From DASRLE01 sp963825315 (GTDB taxonomy: Bacteria; Verrucomicrobiota; Verrucomicrobiia; Limisphaerales; Palsa-1400), in NCBI GenBank assembly GCA_963825315.1, contig CAWGST010000001.1, positions 186,001 to 250,000 on the forward strand: DNA of 64,000 nt. Direction: 5' to 3'. Below, piece after piece: positions 45,119 to 55,000 of this stretch. The translations under genes and the position numbers were made by a program. The notes under the pieces were generated by a model, which ran no database searches, was not told the origin of the DNA, and saw nothing but the letters and a program-made list of their open reading frames with translations. The stretch's first letter is position 1. Each line of letters begins with the position of its first letter.

Positions 45119-45997
45119 ATGAGTGCAAAAACAGAATCAATCGTTTTCGAGACGAATGATCACAAGCTCGTTTGGGGCGACGCGCTCCAGGTTTTGGACG
45201 GCGCGGTGGCAGATGCGTCGGTTGACCTGATTTTCGCCGACCCGCCTTACAACATCGGCAAGAGTTTCAACGGTCGCCGGGACAAGTGGTCATCAGACCA
45301 AGCCTATTTGGAGTGGAGTTATCACTGGATTGAAGTGTGCCTGCGCAAGTTAAAGCCGAATGGCAGCTTTTACTTCATGTGTTCGACGCAGTGCCTTCCG
45401 TATTTTGACCTTTACCTGCGTAAGAGACTGACCGTGCTTTCGCGGATCGTTTGGTTTTACGATAGTTCCGGCGTGCAGGCGAAGCGGTATTTCGGTTCGC
45501 TTTATGAGCCGATTATGTTCTGCGTTGGCGACCCGGAGAACTACACGTTCAATGCCGACGACATCAAGGTTGAGGCGCGCACGGGAGCGCAGCGCAAGCT
45601 GATTGATTACCGCAAGCCAGTGCCCGGCGTTTACAGTTCGACGAAAGTGCCAGGCAACGTGTGGGAGATTCCGCGCGTCCGCTACAGAATGCCGGAGTAT
45701 GAGGAGCATCCCACGCAAAAGCCAGTCGCGCTGCTGGAACGCATCATCAAGGCAAGCTCGAATCCCGGCGACCTGGTGCTCGACCCGTTTGCGGGAACAT
45801 TCACGACTGGTTTCGTCGCGAAGGAATTTGGCCGGCGGTTTGTCGGTATCGAAATCGAAAAGGAATACGTAAAGATTGGTTTGCGGCGGCTGAACATCGC
45901 CACGCATTTCAAAGGCGAATTGCTGGTGAAGCCCTTGAAGTCGTATGACTCCAGCTACAGCGAAAAGGAAACAACGCCAATGCTGTTGGACACGTAA
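45119..45997 (+). CDS. type II DNA adenine methyltransferase, YhdJ-like (beta class)
   Basis: 292 residues. Catalytic motif FADPPYNIGKSFNG comes first, and the SAM motif DPFAGTFTTGFVAKEFGRRF later, the beta-class order for N6-adenine or N4-cytosine enzymes. Long stretches match my memory of E. coli YhdJ (WFYDSSGVQAKRYFGSLYEP, KVPGNVWEIPRVRYRMPEYE, EHPTQKP), which methylates ATGCAT. The next gene, 3 bases on, is a candidate cognate endonuclease. Base use is nearer 50% GC than the neighbouring genes, which suggests transfer. Confidence 0.9.
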   Translation: MSAKTESIVFETNDHKLVWGDALQVLDGAVADASVDLIFADPPYNIGKSFNGRRDKWSSDQAYLEWSYHWIEVCLRKLKPNGSFYFMCSTQCLPYFDLYLRKRLTVLSRIVWFYDSSGVQAKRYFGSLYEPIMFCVGDPENYTFNADDIKVEARTGAQRKLIDYRKPVPGVYSSTKVPGNVWEIPRVRYRMPEYEEHPTQKPVALLERIIKASSNPGDLVLDPFAGTFTTGFVAKEFGRRFVGIEIEKEYVKIGLRRLNIATHFKGELLVKPLKSYDSSYSEKETTPMLLDT

Positions 45998-46000
45998 AAT

Positions 46001-47167
46001 ATGGAGCACGCCTTCACAGCGACCATCAAAGCGGTGCTTCAGAAAAACTTTGGTGCGCAAGCCGAGGAACTTTTCGAGCGGAGCTTGCTTCTTCAATATC
46101 TGAACATCAAGACGCGAGCAGCGAATCGCGGCTCGAAGTCGCGTAGCAGCTTCGCCAACCTCTACGCGCTTTACGTGCTGGCGGAGGACTATCTGAAAGG
46201 CGGATTTGATAAGGCTGGCGATTACTCGAAATATGACGGCGCTGTTTTCAGCCGACTTTTCGAGCGGCAACGCGAATTGCCTTTCGGGAGCAAGCTTCAG
46301 AACCACGCGTATAACAACCGTCTGAACGGCGACTTCAGAAAGTATTTTCCAACGACCGAACTCACACCCATTGTCCAAGATGTCGAAAAGAGCCGTTACT
46401 GGTTCAATCAAAATCTGCTGCGTGTCAAAATCGGTCGGAAGGATTATGATCTCGCGACTGCCGTTATTGAGATTGTCAACGAATACATCAAAACGAAGTC
46501 GGAGGCGTTCGACGCGTTCATTCAAAGCTGCGTCAAGCTGAAGGAATTGACGGCGTCCAAACCGAAGGAAGCGGAAGCATTCATTCTGGAACTTCTCGCG
46601 CCCAATCGTGATGCGCGGCTCTTTGAAATCGTAAGTTTCGCCATCCTGAAATACTTCTACCACGATCAAACCGTCTATTTCGGATTCGACCTGGATAAGC
46701 TCACGAAAGAGCAACTGACACTTTTCAAGACTGGCCGGACGAACGCGAATGATGGCGGCATCGATTTTGTGATGAAACCGCTGGGTCGGTTTTTCCAAGT
46801 CACGGAAACGTTGAACGTGAAGAAGTATTTTTTGGACATCGACAAGATTGAGCGCTTCCCGATTTCATTCGTCATCAAGTCCGTCGAACCGATTGACGCG
46901 TTGCGGCAGAAGTTGAAAGCCGGAGCGCAGAAGCAATTCGGTGTTCAGCGAGTGGTGGACAGCTACATGGCGTGCATCGAGGAAATTATCAACATCCCTG
47001 CGTTGCAGGAGCGATTTCGGCAGGCGGAAAGCCAAGGTTATTTGCCCAAGATTCTCGATGAAATCGTGAAGCAGAGCAAAGTTGAGTTCAATTACGCTGA
47101 ACAGGCTGAAGCTGGAGAAGTGGTCGAGGATGACGAAGATACTGACGCCTCTCTTGAGTCAGAATGA
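46001..47167 (+). CDS. putative type II restriction endonuclease
   Basis: 388 residues, directly after the methyltransferase. The fragment TGRTNANDGGIDFVMKPLGRFFQVTE resembles a PD-(D/E)xK-type core in which a D-G-G-I-D strand is followed by a Q-x-E/K strand, as in Mrr-like nucleases. The N-terminal part is helical and mixed charged; the tail is very acidic (EAGEVVEDDEDTDASLESE). I infer endonuclease function from this motif plus the pairing. The target would be that of the methyltransferase, possibly ATGCAT. Confidence 0.75.
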   Translation: MEHAFTATIKAVLQKNFGAQAEELFERSLLLQYLNIKTRAANRGSKSRSSFANLYALYVLAEDYLKGGFDKAGDYSKYDGAVFSRLFERQRELPFGSKLQNHAYNNRLNGDFRKYFPTTELTPIVQDVEKSRYWFNQNLLRVKIGRKDYDLATAVIEIVNEYIKTKSEAFDAFIQSCVKLKELTASKPKEAEAFILELLAPNRDARLFEIVSFAILKYFYHDQTVYFGFDLDKLTKEQLTLFKTGRTNANDGGIDFVMKPLGRFFQVTETLNVKKYFLDIDKIERFPISFVIKSVEPIDALRQKLKAGAQKQFGVQRVVDSYMACIEEIINIPALQERFRQAESQGYLPKILDEIVKQSKVEFNYAEQAEAGEVVEDDEDTDASLESE

Positions 47168-47440
47168 CTGCCGAATTCGCCGAAGATTTTTACGCGAGTT
47201 GAATTTGAGCAGCAGGTCAGTGGGTAACTATTGGACATTTTGTCTTGACGGATTGCAGAGGGATTGAATGTGGGCCGATGGGAATATGCGAGGCGACTAA
47301 TCCATGAAACACGGAAAGGGAAAAAATAATAAAGTTACGGACTGGTCCCTGCTGTGGATGGGGCTTGTGCAAATCCGGCAACTGGCTCCATTCTTAACCG
47401 CGTGTGCGGCAATGGTTTACGAGCACCGGACTGGCCACTG

Positions 47441-47845
47441 TCAGTGAACGTTTCCGTTGTATTGTTCGTCGCTGACCTTTTCCATCCAGTCAACGACCTT
47501 GCCGTCGAGCGCCTCCGCAATGGCGATATGGGTCATGGCCGTGGTTGCGGTCGCACCATGCCAATGCTTCTCGCCTGGCTCAAACCAGACCACGTCACCC
47601 GGCCGGATTTCCTCAATAGGACCACCCCAGCGCCGCACCCTGCCACAACCGGCTGTAATGATCAGGGTCTGACCCAGTGGATGCGTGTGCCAGGCGGTGC
47701 GAGCGGACGGCTCAAATGTGACAATCGCGCCGCCGATACGCGCGGGAGCGGTTCCCTTAAACGGTGAGTCTATGCGCACGGCGCCGGTGAAATAATCCGC
47801 CGGTCCATTGTTGGAAGGCTGTGAACCACTTCGTTTGATTTCCAT
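47441..47845 (-). CDS. cupin-domain protein
   Basis: 134 residues with both cupin motifs: AWHTHPLGQTLIITAGCGRV and PGDVVWFEPGEKHWHGATATTAMTHIAI, giving the metal-binding histidines. Small single-domain cupins of this type are often coded with aldo/keto reductases and carboxymuconolactone decarboxylases. It follows the aldo/keto reductase by 42 bases. Its leader, 47846-47863, is almost identical to that of the reductase. Confidence 0.88.
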   Translation of the reverse strand: MEIKRSGSQPSNNGPADYFTGAVRIDSPFKGTAPARIGGAIVTFEPSARTAWHTHPLGQTLIITAGCGRVRRWGGPIEEIRPGDVVWFEPGEKHWHGATATTAMTHIAIAEALDGKVVDWMEKVSDEQYNGNVH

Positions 47846-47887
47846 ATTTGATTTCCTTTGCTTGATGGCAGCATTTGTTTGTCCCGG

Positions 47888-48895
47888 TCAGCGACCAGTC
47901 ATCTGCTCCAACTTTTCAGGATACCGGGCACCATGCACCGTGATCTTTGAGGCAGTGTTTTCGATGTCACGGAGATCGTCCGGTGTAAGTTCGACTGCAA
48001 CTGCGCCGATGTTCTCGTCCAAGCGATGCAGCTTCGTGGTGCCTGGAATTGGAACGATCCACGGCTTCCGGGCCAACAGCCACGCGAGGGCTATCTGTGC
48101 CGTTGTTGCCTTCTTCCGCTGACCGATCTTGCCGAGCAGATCAATCAGGGCCTGATTCGCCTTGAGCGCCTCCGGCGTGAAGCGAGGGAGAGTGCTGCGG
48201 AAGTCGGAGTTGTCAAAGGTCGTTTTCTCGTCCATCTTGCCCGTGAGAAAACCCTTGCCCAGCGGGCTGTAGGCGACGAAGCCGATGCCGAGTTCTTCGA
48301 GGGTCGGTATCACTTCCTTCTCCGGGGTTCTCGTCCACAACGAGTATTCGCTCTGGAGGGCTGTGAGCGGCTGAACGGCATGTGCGCGACGGATTGTTTT
48401 CACGCCTGCTTCTGACAGGCCGAAGTGCTTGACCTTTCCTTGCTGAATCAGCTCCTTCACCGCCCCGGCGACGTCTTCGATGGGCACGTTCGGGTCAACC
48501 CGGTGTTGATAGAGCAAGTCGATTGTCTCGACCTTGAGCCGCTTGAGCGAGCCTTCGACGGCCTGCTTGATGTGCTCTGGCCGACTGTTCAGGCCCGGCG
48601 CGCCCTTCATGCCGCGAGGGTCGAAATTTGGATTGAGGTCGAACCCGAATTTGGTGGCGATCACCACCCGCTTGCGGAACGGAGCGAAGGCTTCGCCCAC
48701 GAGTTCTTCGTTTGTGAATGGGCCGTAAACTTCGGCGGTGTCGAAGAATGTGACACCGCGTTCGACGGCTGCGTGAAGAAGAGCGGTCATCTCCTTCTTG
48801 TCTTTGGGTGGGCCGTAGGAAAAGCTCATTCCCATGCAGCCCAGCCCGACAGCCGAGACTTCCAGATTACTTTTCCCAAGTCTGCGCTTTTGCAT
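47888..48895 (-). CDS. aldo/keto reductase
   Basis: 335 residues, TIM barrel. Catalytic tetrad visible: D and Y in FFDTAEVYG, K in ATKFGFD, H in YQHRVD. NADPH-binding segment SPLGKGFLTGK and the C-terminal IPGTTKLHRLDENI are typical. Reduces aldehydes or ketones with NADPH; substrate unknown. The members most like this (MQKRRLGKSNLEVSAVGLGCMG) are the YajO/IolS-like group. Operon with the cupin gene. Confidence 0.93.
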   Translation of the reverse strand: MQKRRLGKSNLEVSAVGLGCMGMSFSYGPPKDKKEMTALLHAAVERGVTFFDTAEVYGPFTNEELVGEAFAPFRKRVVIATKFGFDLNPNFDPRGMKGAPGLNSRPEHIKQAVEGSLKRLKVETIDLLYQHRVDPNVPIEDVAGAVKELIQQGKVKHFGLSEAGVKTIRRAHAVQPLTALQSEYSLWTRTPEKEVIPTLEELGIGFVAYSPLGKGFLTGKMDEKTTFDNSDFRSTLPRFTPEALKANQALIDLLGKIGQRKKATTAQIALAWLLARKPWIVPIPGTTKLHRLDENIGAVAVELTPDDLRDIENTASKITVHGARYPEKLEQMTGR

Positions 48896-48931
48896 ATTTG
48901 AATTCCTTTGCTTTGTTTTTTATTGAATTTC

Positions 48932-49333
48932 TTAAGCGGGCGGAAAATCGCAGGGAATATGCTCGCGGCCAAATCGCCGGTAAATCTTGAAGTCGGTTTT
49001 GTCCACAGTCAGGACTTTGGCGCGCGGATAAAGTTCCGAAAGACGCACGATGGAGGCATCAGCCAAATCCATGCGATCAGCATATTTGGAAATCAATCCA
49101 TGCAGGGCGTTGGCCTCTTCTTGCGTGTCCAAAGTAATTTCCAAATCGCCGTCCAATGCCATTTGAATGGGGTAGGCATGATTGTTTAAGAGCCAGCCTG
49201 CCTCCTGCAGATTGGAGGCCGATGTCAGGAGCGGCAAGGCGGCTTTGCTGAGCCATTCCCGCGCCCATTGGCGACGCGCGGGAGTTTTGGACCAGATGGC
49301 GACAATGAACCCGGTGTCAGCAATGGCGCGCAT
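48932..49333 (-). CDS. PIN-domain toxin (VapC type)
   Basis: 133 residues from the ATG at 49333, overlapping the antitoxin stop by 17 bases. The acidic residues of the PIN active site are in place: D in ADTGFIVAIW, E in NLQEAGWLL, D in DLADASIVRL and D in VLTVDKTDF. Expected to be an Mg-dependent RNase that blocks translation. The pair looks intact. Confidence 0.88.
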   Translation of the reverse strand: MRAIADTGFIVAIWSKTPARRQWAREWLSKAALPLLTSASNLQEAGWLLNNHAYPIQMALDGDLEITLDTQEEANALHGLISKYADRMDLADASIVRLSELYPRAKVLTVDKTDFKIYRRFGREHIPCDFPPA

Positions 49334-49562
49334 GATTCTGTGCGAGTTGTTTTCGAATGAACTCTTTGGGATTGGCCTCCGCTTCAGGATTGAGCTGAAT
49401 TTCCGGGTAATCCAGGCAGGCCGCCCTTTTCTTGACTGGTTCTGCTTTTTCCCGCGCTGCTCTGCGGATGAACTCAGCGAGTGAGAGGCCCGCCGCACGA
49501 GCCGCCTGCTTGAAAAGGCGCTTGTCGTTCGAATCCAGGCGGATGGGATATGTCGTTTGCAT
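49317..49562 (-). CDS. ribbon-helix-helix-type antitoxin of PIN toxin
   Basis: 81 residues from the ATG at 49562 (an in-frame ATG at 49583 would extend it). The N-terminus has the RHH pattern TYPIRLDSNDKRLFKQAARA and AGLSLAEFIRRAAREKA; the C-terminal tail would bind the toxin. A TGTATATACA palindrome lies just upstream at 49570-49579 and may be the operator. Confidence 0.82.
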   Translation of the reverse strand: MQTTYPIRLDSNDKRLFKQAARAAGLSLAEFIRRAAREKAEPVKKRAACLDYPEIQLNPEAEANPKEFIRKQLAQNHARHC

Positions 49563-49696
49563 ACATCTTTGTATATACAGCATTCCGGGAAGCGTGGCAA
49601 CTGCAATTTCATAATTTTTTCATAATTTTCCGCGCCCAATTCGATTGTTTTTGATTATTTTCCCTTGACATGGGGACTGATTAAATATGCACTGTG

Positions 49697-49743
49697 AATT
49701 GGCGCTGCCCGCATTGCGGCTTTCAATGCGGGCAGCGCCAATT
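49697..49743. repeat. perfect 20-bp inverted repeat at edge of tandem array
   Basis: Arms 49697-49716 and 49724-49743 are fully complementary around the loop CGGCTTT. The right arm forms the beginning of repeat unit 1; later units keep only the inner 7 bp of the stem (CGCATTG/CAATGCG). Confidence 0.92.
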
Positions 49744-50318
49744 TTGCTTCCGGCAAGGAATTCGTGTTGTTTGGGTTTGTTGGACGGAATTGGGATGTGT
49801 TGGTGCAGACGCGCATTGCGGCTTTCAATGCGGGTAGCGCCAATTTTGGTTCCGGCAAAGAGTTCGTGTTGTTTGGGTTTGTTGGACGGAATTGGGATGT
49901 GTTGGTGCAGACGCGCATTGCGGCTTTCAATGCGGGCAGCGCCAATTTTGGTTCCGGCAAAGAGTTCGTGTTGTTTGGGTTTGTTGGACGGAATTGGGAT
50001 GTGTTGGTGCAGACGCGCATTGCGGCTTTCAATGCGGGCAGCGCCAATTTTGGTTCCGGCAAAGAGTTCGTGTTGTTTGGGTTTGTTGGACGGAATTGGG
50101 ATGTGTTGGTGCAGACGCGCATTGCGGCTTTCAATGCGGGCAGCGCCAATTTTGGTTCCGGAAAGAATTCGTGGTGTTTGGGTTTTTGGGACGGAATTGG
50201 GATGTGTTGGCGCAGACGCGCATTGCGGCTTTCAATGCGGGCAGCGCCAATTTTGGTTCCGGAAAGAATTCGTGGTGTTTGGGTTTTTGGGACGGAATTG
50301 GGATGTGTTGGCGCAGGT
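49709..50318. repeat. six tandem 102-bp repeats
   Basis: Units begin near 49709, 49811, 49913, 50015, 50117 and 50218 (the last step is 101). Units 2-4 are almost identical; units 5 and 6 form a variant (GAAAGAATTCGTGG in place of CAAAGAGTTCGTG, TTTTTGGGAC in place of TTTGTTGGAC, GGCGCAG in place of GGTGCAG). Each has a 7-bp hairpin CGCATTG/CAATGCG with loop CGGCTTT. No unique spacers exist, so it is not CRISPR. As 102 is divisible by three, several frames on both strands stay open, but none has a convincing start or known domain. Confidence 0.93.
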
Positions 50319-50536
50319 GCGTTTGGACTGGGTGGCAGCCTGTCGAAAAAAGTGTATGCCTCCGAAAAGTTTTTGTTCCCTGTCCGATTTGGCGCCGGCC
50401 CCAGTTTGAATTACCCGGCACTGTGTCCGATATGATTCTCTGTCACCTCTCCGCCCTTTTCCGGCCCTTATAAACTGTCGTGAACACGCGCCGGCCATTC
50501 GCCTGTTCCCTTTTCGTTTCCGCGGACACTATTATT

Positions 50537-52018
50537 TTACGGCAGGTCGGTAAAGCCCATGAGGAAGCGGTCGCATTCGCGGGCTGCGCCCCGGCCTTCG
50601 TTGAAGGCCCAGACGACCAGGCTTTGGCCACGGCGCGCGTCGCCCGCCGCAAAAACACCGCGGATGTTGGTGGCGTATTTTTCGTGCCCGGCCTTGATGT
50701 TGGAGCGGGCGTCGCGCTCGACCGCCAATTGTTCGAGCAGCGGCTGTTCCGGCCCCAAAAAGCCCATCGCCAAAAGCACCAATTGGGCCGGGCGCACTTG
50801 ATCGGTCCCGGCCACTTCCGCGGCCACGAACTGCCCCTTTTCGTTGCGCTGCCATTCGATTTGCACGGTGTGGACTTCCTTGACGCAGCCATCGCCGCCG
50901 CCGATGAATTTTTTTGCGGTTGTCAAATAAACGCGGGGATCGCCGCCGAATTTGGCCGCGGCTTCCTCCTGCCCGTAATCGAGCCGATAGACCTTGGGCC
51001 ATTCCGGCCAGGGATTGTCTTTGGCGCGATTCATGGGCGGACGCGGCAGGATTTCCAATTGGACGAGGCTTTTGCAGTTGAGGCGCAACGCGGTCCCCAC
51101 GCAGTCCGTTCCCGTGTCGCCGCCGCCGATGACGACAACGTCCTTGCCCTCGGCGGAGATGGGGGAGCCGTTGGCCCGGCCATCGAGCCAGCTTTTGACA
51201 TGGCCATGCAGAAATTCCATGGCGAAATGGACGCCCTTCAAGTGCCGGCCTTCGACGGGCAGATCGCGCGGCTTGGTTGCGCCGGTGCAAAGGATGACGG
51301 CGTCAAATTCCCGCAACAAGTTTTCCACCGGATAATTTGTCCCGACCTCGGTGTTGGCAATGAAAAGGACGCCTTCGGCGGCCAATTGATCGATGCGGCG
51401 CTGGACGAGCTTTTTGTCCAATTTCATGTTGGGAATGCCGTACATGAGGAGGCCGCCGAAGCGATCGGCGCGCTCGAAGACGGTGACCAGATGGCCGGCG
51501 CGATTGAGCTGTGCGGCGGCACAGAGGCCCGCCGGACCGGAGCCGATGACCGCCACTTTTTTGCCGGTGCGGGAGGAGGGCGGTTCCGGCTCCATCCAAC
51601 CTTCCTCCCAACCCTTGTCGGCGATGGCGCACTCGATGTTTTTAATGGTGACGGGGGGCGAGGTGATGCCGAGGACGCAAGAGCCTTCGCAGGGGGCCGG
51701 GCAGACGCGCCCGGTGAAATCGGGGAAATTATTGGTTTTGTGGAGGCGATCCAGCGCCTCGCGCCAGCGGCCGCGATAGATCAAATCGTTCCATTCGGGA
51801 ATGAGGTTGTTAATGGGGCAGCCGGAAGCCATGCCGTTGAGGAGGCTGCCGGTATGGCAAAAGGGAATGCCGCAATCCATGCAACGCGCGCCCTGCTCGC
51901 GCAGTTTTGCTTCGTCGAGATGCAGGTGAAATTCGTTCCAATCCCTGATCCGTTCGAAGGCCGGCCGGTCCAGGGGCAACTCCCGCAAATACTCAATAAA
52001 GCCTGAGGGTTTACCCAT
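50537..52018 (-). CDS. gltD: glutamate synthase small subunit (NADPH)
   Basis: 493 residues. N-terminal iron-sulfur cysteines (ARCMDCGIPFCHTGSLLNGM and CPAPCEGSCVLG), FAD-binding KKVAVIGSGPAGLCAAAQL, and NADPH-binding DVVVIGGGDTGTDCVGTALR, ending with the FAD-side AGDARRGQSLVVWAFNEGR. Passes electrons from NADPH to GltB. It lies 27 bases after gltB. The tandem repeat array begins 218 bases past its stop. Confidence 0.96.
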   Translation of the reverse strand: MGKPSGFIEYLRELPLDRPAFERIRDWNEFHLHLDEAKLREQGARCMDCGIPFCHTGSLLNGMASGCPINNLIPEWNDLIYRGRWREALDRLHKTNNFPDFTGRVCPAPCEGSCVLGITSPPVTIKNIECAIADKGWEEGWMEPEPPSSRTGKKVAVIGSGPAGLCAAAQLNRAGHLVTVFERADRFGGLLMYGIPNMKLDKKLVQRRIDQLAAEGVLFIANTEVGTNYPVENLLREFDAVILCTGATKPRDLPVEGRHLKGVHFAMEFLHGHVKSWLDGRANGSPISAEGKDVVVIGGGDTGTDCVGTALRLNCKSLVQLEILPRPPMNRAKDNPWPEWPKVYRLDYGQEEAAAKFGGDPRVYLTTAKKFIGGGDGCVKEVHTVQIEWQRNEKGQFVAAEVAGTDQVRPAQLVLLAMGFLGPEQPLLEQLAVERDARSNIKAGHEKYATNIRGVFAAGDARRGQSLVVWAFNEGRGAARECDRFLMGFTDLP

Positions 52019-52045
52019 TTTATCGGTCTATTAATTGTGTCTGAA

Positions 52046-55000
52046 TCAGAGGCCGCCGACGCGCGCGACGTCTTTGGCATTGTCTTCGAAGGCCGCCATG
52101 ACGGCTTCTTCACCGCTCAGGCCGGCCTGTTCAACGCGCTTGATGGACTGCAGCATCCGCTTGTAATCAATCGGCATCACCTTGACAAATTTGGGCGTCA
52201 TTTCCTCCCAAAGCGCCAGGACTTTAAAGGCGCGCTGGCTGCGGGTGTATTGTCCGTGCCGGTGAATCATCCGGCGGATTTCTTCAATCTCGGCCGCGTC
52301 TTGCAATCGCTCCAGGACGACCATTTTCTGGTTGCAACGCACGGCGAAATCACCCGATTCATCGAGCACATAGGCAACGCCGCCGGACATGCCGGCGGCA
52401 AAATTGCGCCCGGTCTGGCCCAGGATGACGACGCGGCCGCCGGTCATGTATTCGCAACCATGATCGCCCACGGCTTCGACCACGGCCGAGACGCCGCTGT
52501 TGCGAACGCAAAAGCGCTCGCCCGCCATGCCGCGAATGTAAGCTTCACCGGCTGTGGCCCCGTAGAGGGCGACGTTGCCGGTGATGATGTTTTCCTCCGC
52601 GACGAAGGTGGACCCTTCGGGCGGATACAGAATAATTTTGCCGCCGGAAAGGCCTTTGCCCAGATAGTCGTTGGAATCGCCTTCCAGAATCCAAGTCATG
52701 CCGCGTGGCATGAAAGCGCCGAAGCTTTGTCCGGCTGAGCCGCGGAAGTGAATCTGGATCGTATCGTCGGGCAGGCCGTCCGCGCCGTAACGCCGGGAAA
52801 GTTCACTGCCGACAATGGTTCCCACGACACGATTGACGTTTTTGATCCCGATGGCTGGCGGAAACCTTTTCTTTTCGTTCCAGGGCCGGCGCGCACAGTT
52901 TGAGCAACAGGGTGTTGTCCAGCGCTTTCTCCAGGCCGTGGTCCTGCGGAATCTGGCAGTAACGGCCCACGTCGTCCGGAACTTTCGGCTGGTAGAGAAT
53001 ATTGGTGAAATCCAACCCGCGCGCCTTCCAGTGATCAATCGCTTCCTTGGGTTCGAGCATGTCGGTGCGGCCGACCAACTCGTTGAAAGTGCGCAAGCCC
53101 AACTGGGCCATGATTTCGCGCACTTCCTGGGCGACGAAGCGCATGAAGTTGACGGCGTGGACGGGATCGCCCGTGAATTTTTTCCGCAATTCGGGATTCT
53201 GCGTGGCCACGCCGACCGGGCAGGTGTTGAGATGGCAAACCCGCATCATGATGCAACCCAGGGCGACGAGCGGCGCGGTGGCAAAGCCGAATTCCTCCGC
53301 GCCGAGCAGGGCGGCAATGACGACGTCGCGGCCCGTTTTTAACTGGCCGTCGGTTTCAACGGCGATGCGGCTGCGCAAATTATTGAGGACAAGCGTCTGA
53401 TGGGTTTCGGCCAGGCCGAGTTCCCACGGAATGCCGGCGTGCTTGATGCCGGTTTGAGGGGAAGCGCCCGTTCCGCCGTCGTGCCCGCTGATGAGGACGA
53501 CATCGGCATGGGCCTTGGCCACGCCGACGGCGATGGTGCCCACGCCCACTTCCGCGACGAGCTTGACGCTGATGCGGGCGCGCTGATTGGCGTTTTTCAA
53601 GTCGTGAATGAGTTCGGCCAGGTCCTCGATGGAATAAATATCGTGATGGGGCGGCGGGGAGATGAGGCCGACGCCGGGGGTGGAAAAGCGAACCTTGGCG
53701 ATCCAGGGATAAACTTTTCCGCCCGGCAACTGGCCGCCTTCACCCGGCTTGGCGCCCTGGGCCATTTTGATCTGCAATTCCCGGGCGTTGATCAAATAAA
53801 CACTGGTGACACCAAAGCGCGCGGAAGCCACCTGCTTGATCGCGCTGTTTTTGGAATCGCCGTTGGCTTCGGGGACGAAACGGGCCGGGTCTTCGCCGCC
53901 TTCGCCGGTATTGCTTTTGCCGCCGATGCGGTTCATGGCGACGGCCAGCGTTTCGTGCGCCTCCTGGCTGATGGAACCGTAGGACATCGCGCCGGTTTTG
54001 AATCGCTTGACAATCGCTTCGACTGGCTCGACATCATCGATGGAGATGGGCTGGGAGACGGGTTTCAGTTCGAGCAAGCCGCGCAGGGTGCAGAATTTTT
54101 TCGACTGCTCGTTGACCAGCCGGGAGTAATCCTTGAACGACTTGTAATCGGCGTTGCGGCAGGCCTGCTGCAGTTTGTGGATCGTTTGCGGATTAAACAA
54201 ATGTTCCTCGCCATCGGCGCGCCACTGGTAAAAGCCGCCGGCGTCCAGAACGTGCCCGTTGACCTGGCGTTTGGGAAAGGCGTGTTCATGGCGGAGCTGC
54301 ACTTCGCGCGCGATGACATCCAGCCCGATGCCGCTGACGCGCGAAGCGGTGCCGGTCAGATATTTCTCGATGACCGAGGGGTGCAATCCCACCGCTTCAA
54401 AAATTTGCGCGCCGCGATAGCTTTGAATGGTGGAAATGCCCATTTTGGAAATGACCTTGACCACGCCCTTGACGGCGGCTTTGATGAAATTGTGACGGGC
54501 ATCGTGAGGGGTGATGTTGACCAGCAACCCCTGGCGAATCATGTCGTCCACAGTTTCAAAGGCCAGGTAGGGATTGATCGCTCCCGCGCCATAACCGATC
54601 AGCAGCGAGAAATGATGCACTTCACGCGGCTCGCCGGATTCCAAAACCAACCCGACCCGGGTGCGTGTGCCCTCGCGAATCAAATGGTGATGCAATCCGG
54701 CCACGGCGAGCAGGGCGGGGATGGGGGCCATCTCCTGGTCCACGCCGCGATCGGACAAAATCAAAATATTGGCGCCCGCCTCGACCGCCGAGGTGGCCCG
54801 TCCGCACAAATCATCCATCGCCTTGGCCAATCCGGCTTCTCCGCTGCCGGCCTTGAAAAGAATGGGCAGGGTGACGGATTTGAACCCCGCCTGACTGATA
54901 TATTTGAGCTTGGCAAACTCCTCGTTGGTCAGGATGGGCGATTTCAACTTGATGAGATTGCAACTGGCCGGTTTTGGTTTGAGCAAATTGCGCTCGGAAC

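Noticed and set aside
47168..47440. Remaining part of the truncated dehydrogenase after the restriction-modification island
   Set aside because: Read in all frames by eye; no dehydrogenase motif such as YxxxK was found.
49709..50318. CRISPR array
   Set aside because: Whole 102-bp units are repeated without unique spacers, and no cas gene is near.
49687..50473. Open reading frames of 190-240 codons on the plus strand and 164 on the minus strand through the 102-bp repeats
   Set aside because: They stay open only because the period is a multiple of three and the unit lacks stops. Competing frames overlap fully, starts are poor and no domain is recognisable.
50319..50536. Terminator or small RNA between the repeat array and gltD
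   Set aside because: No stem with a T-run and no recognisable RNA family; nothing to call.
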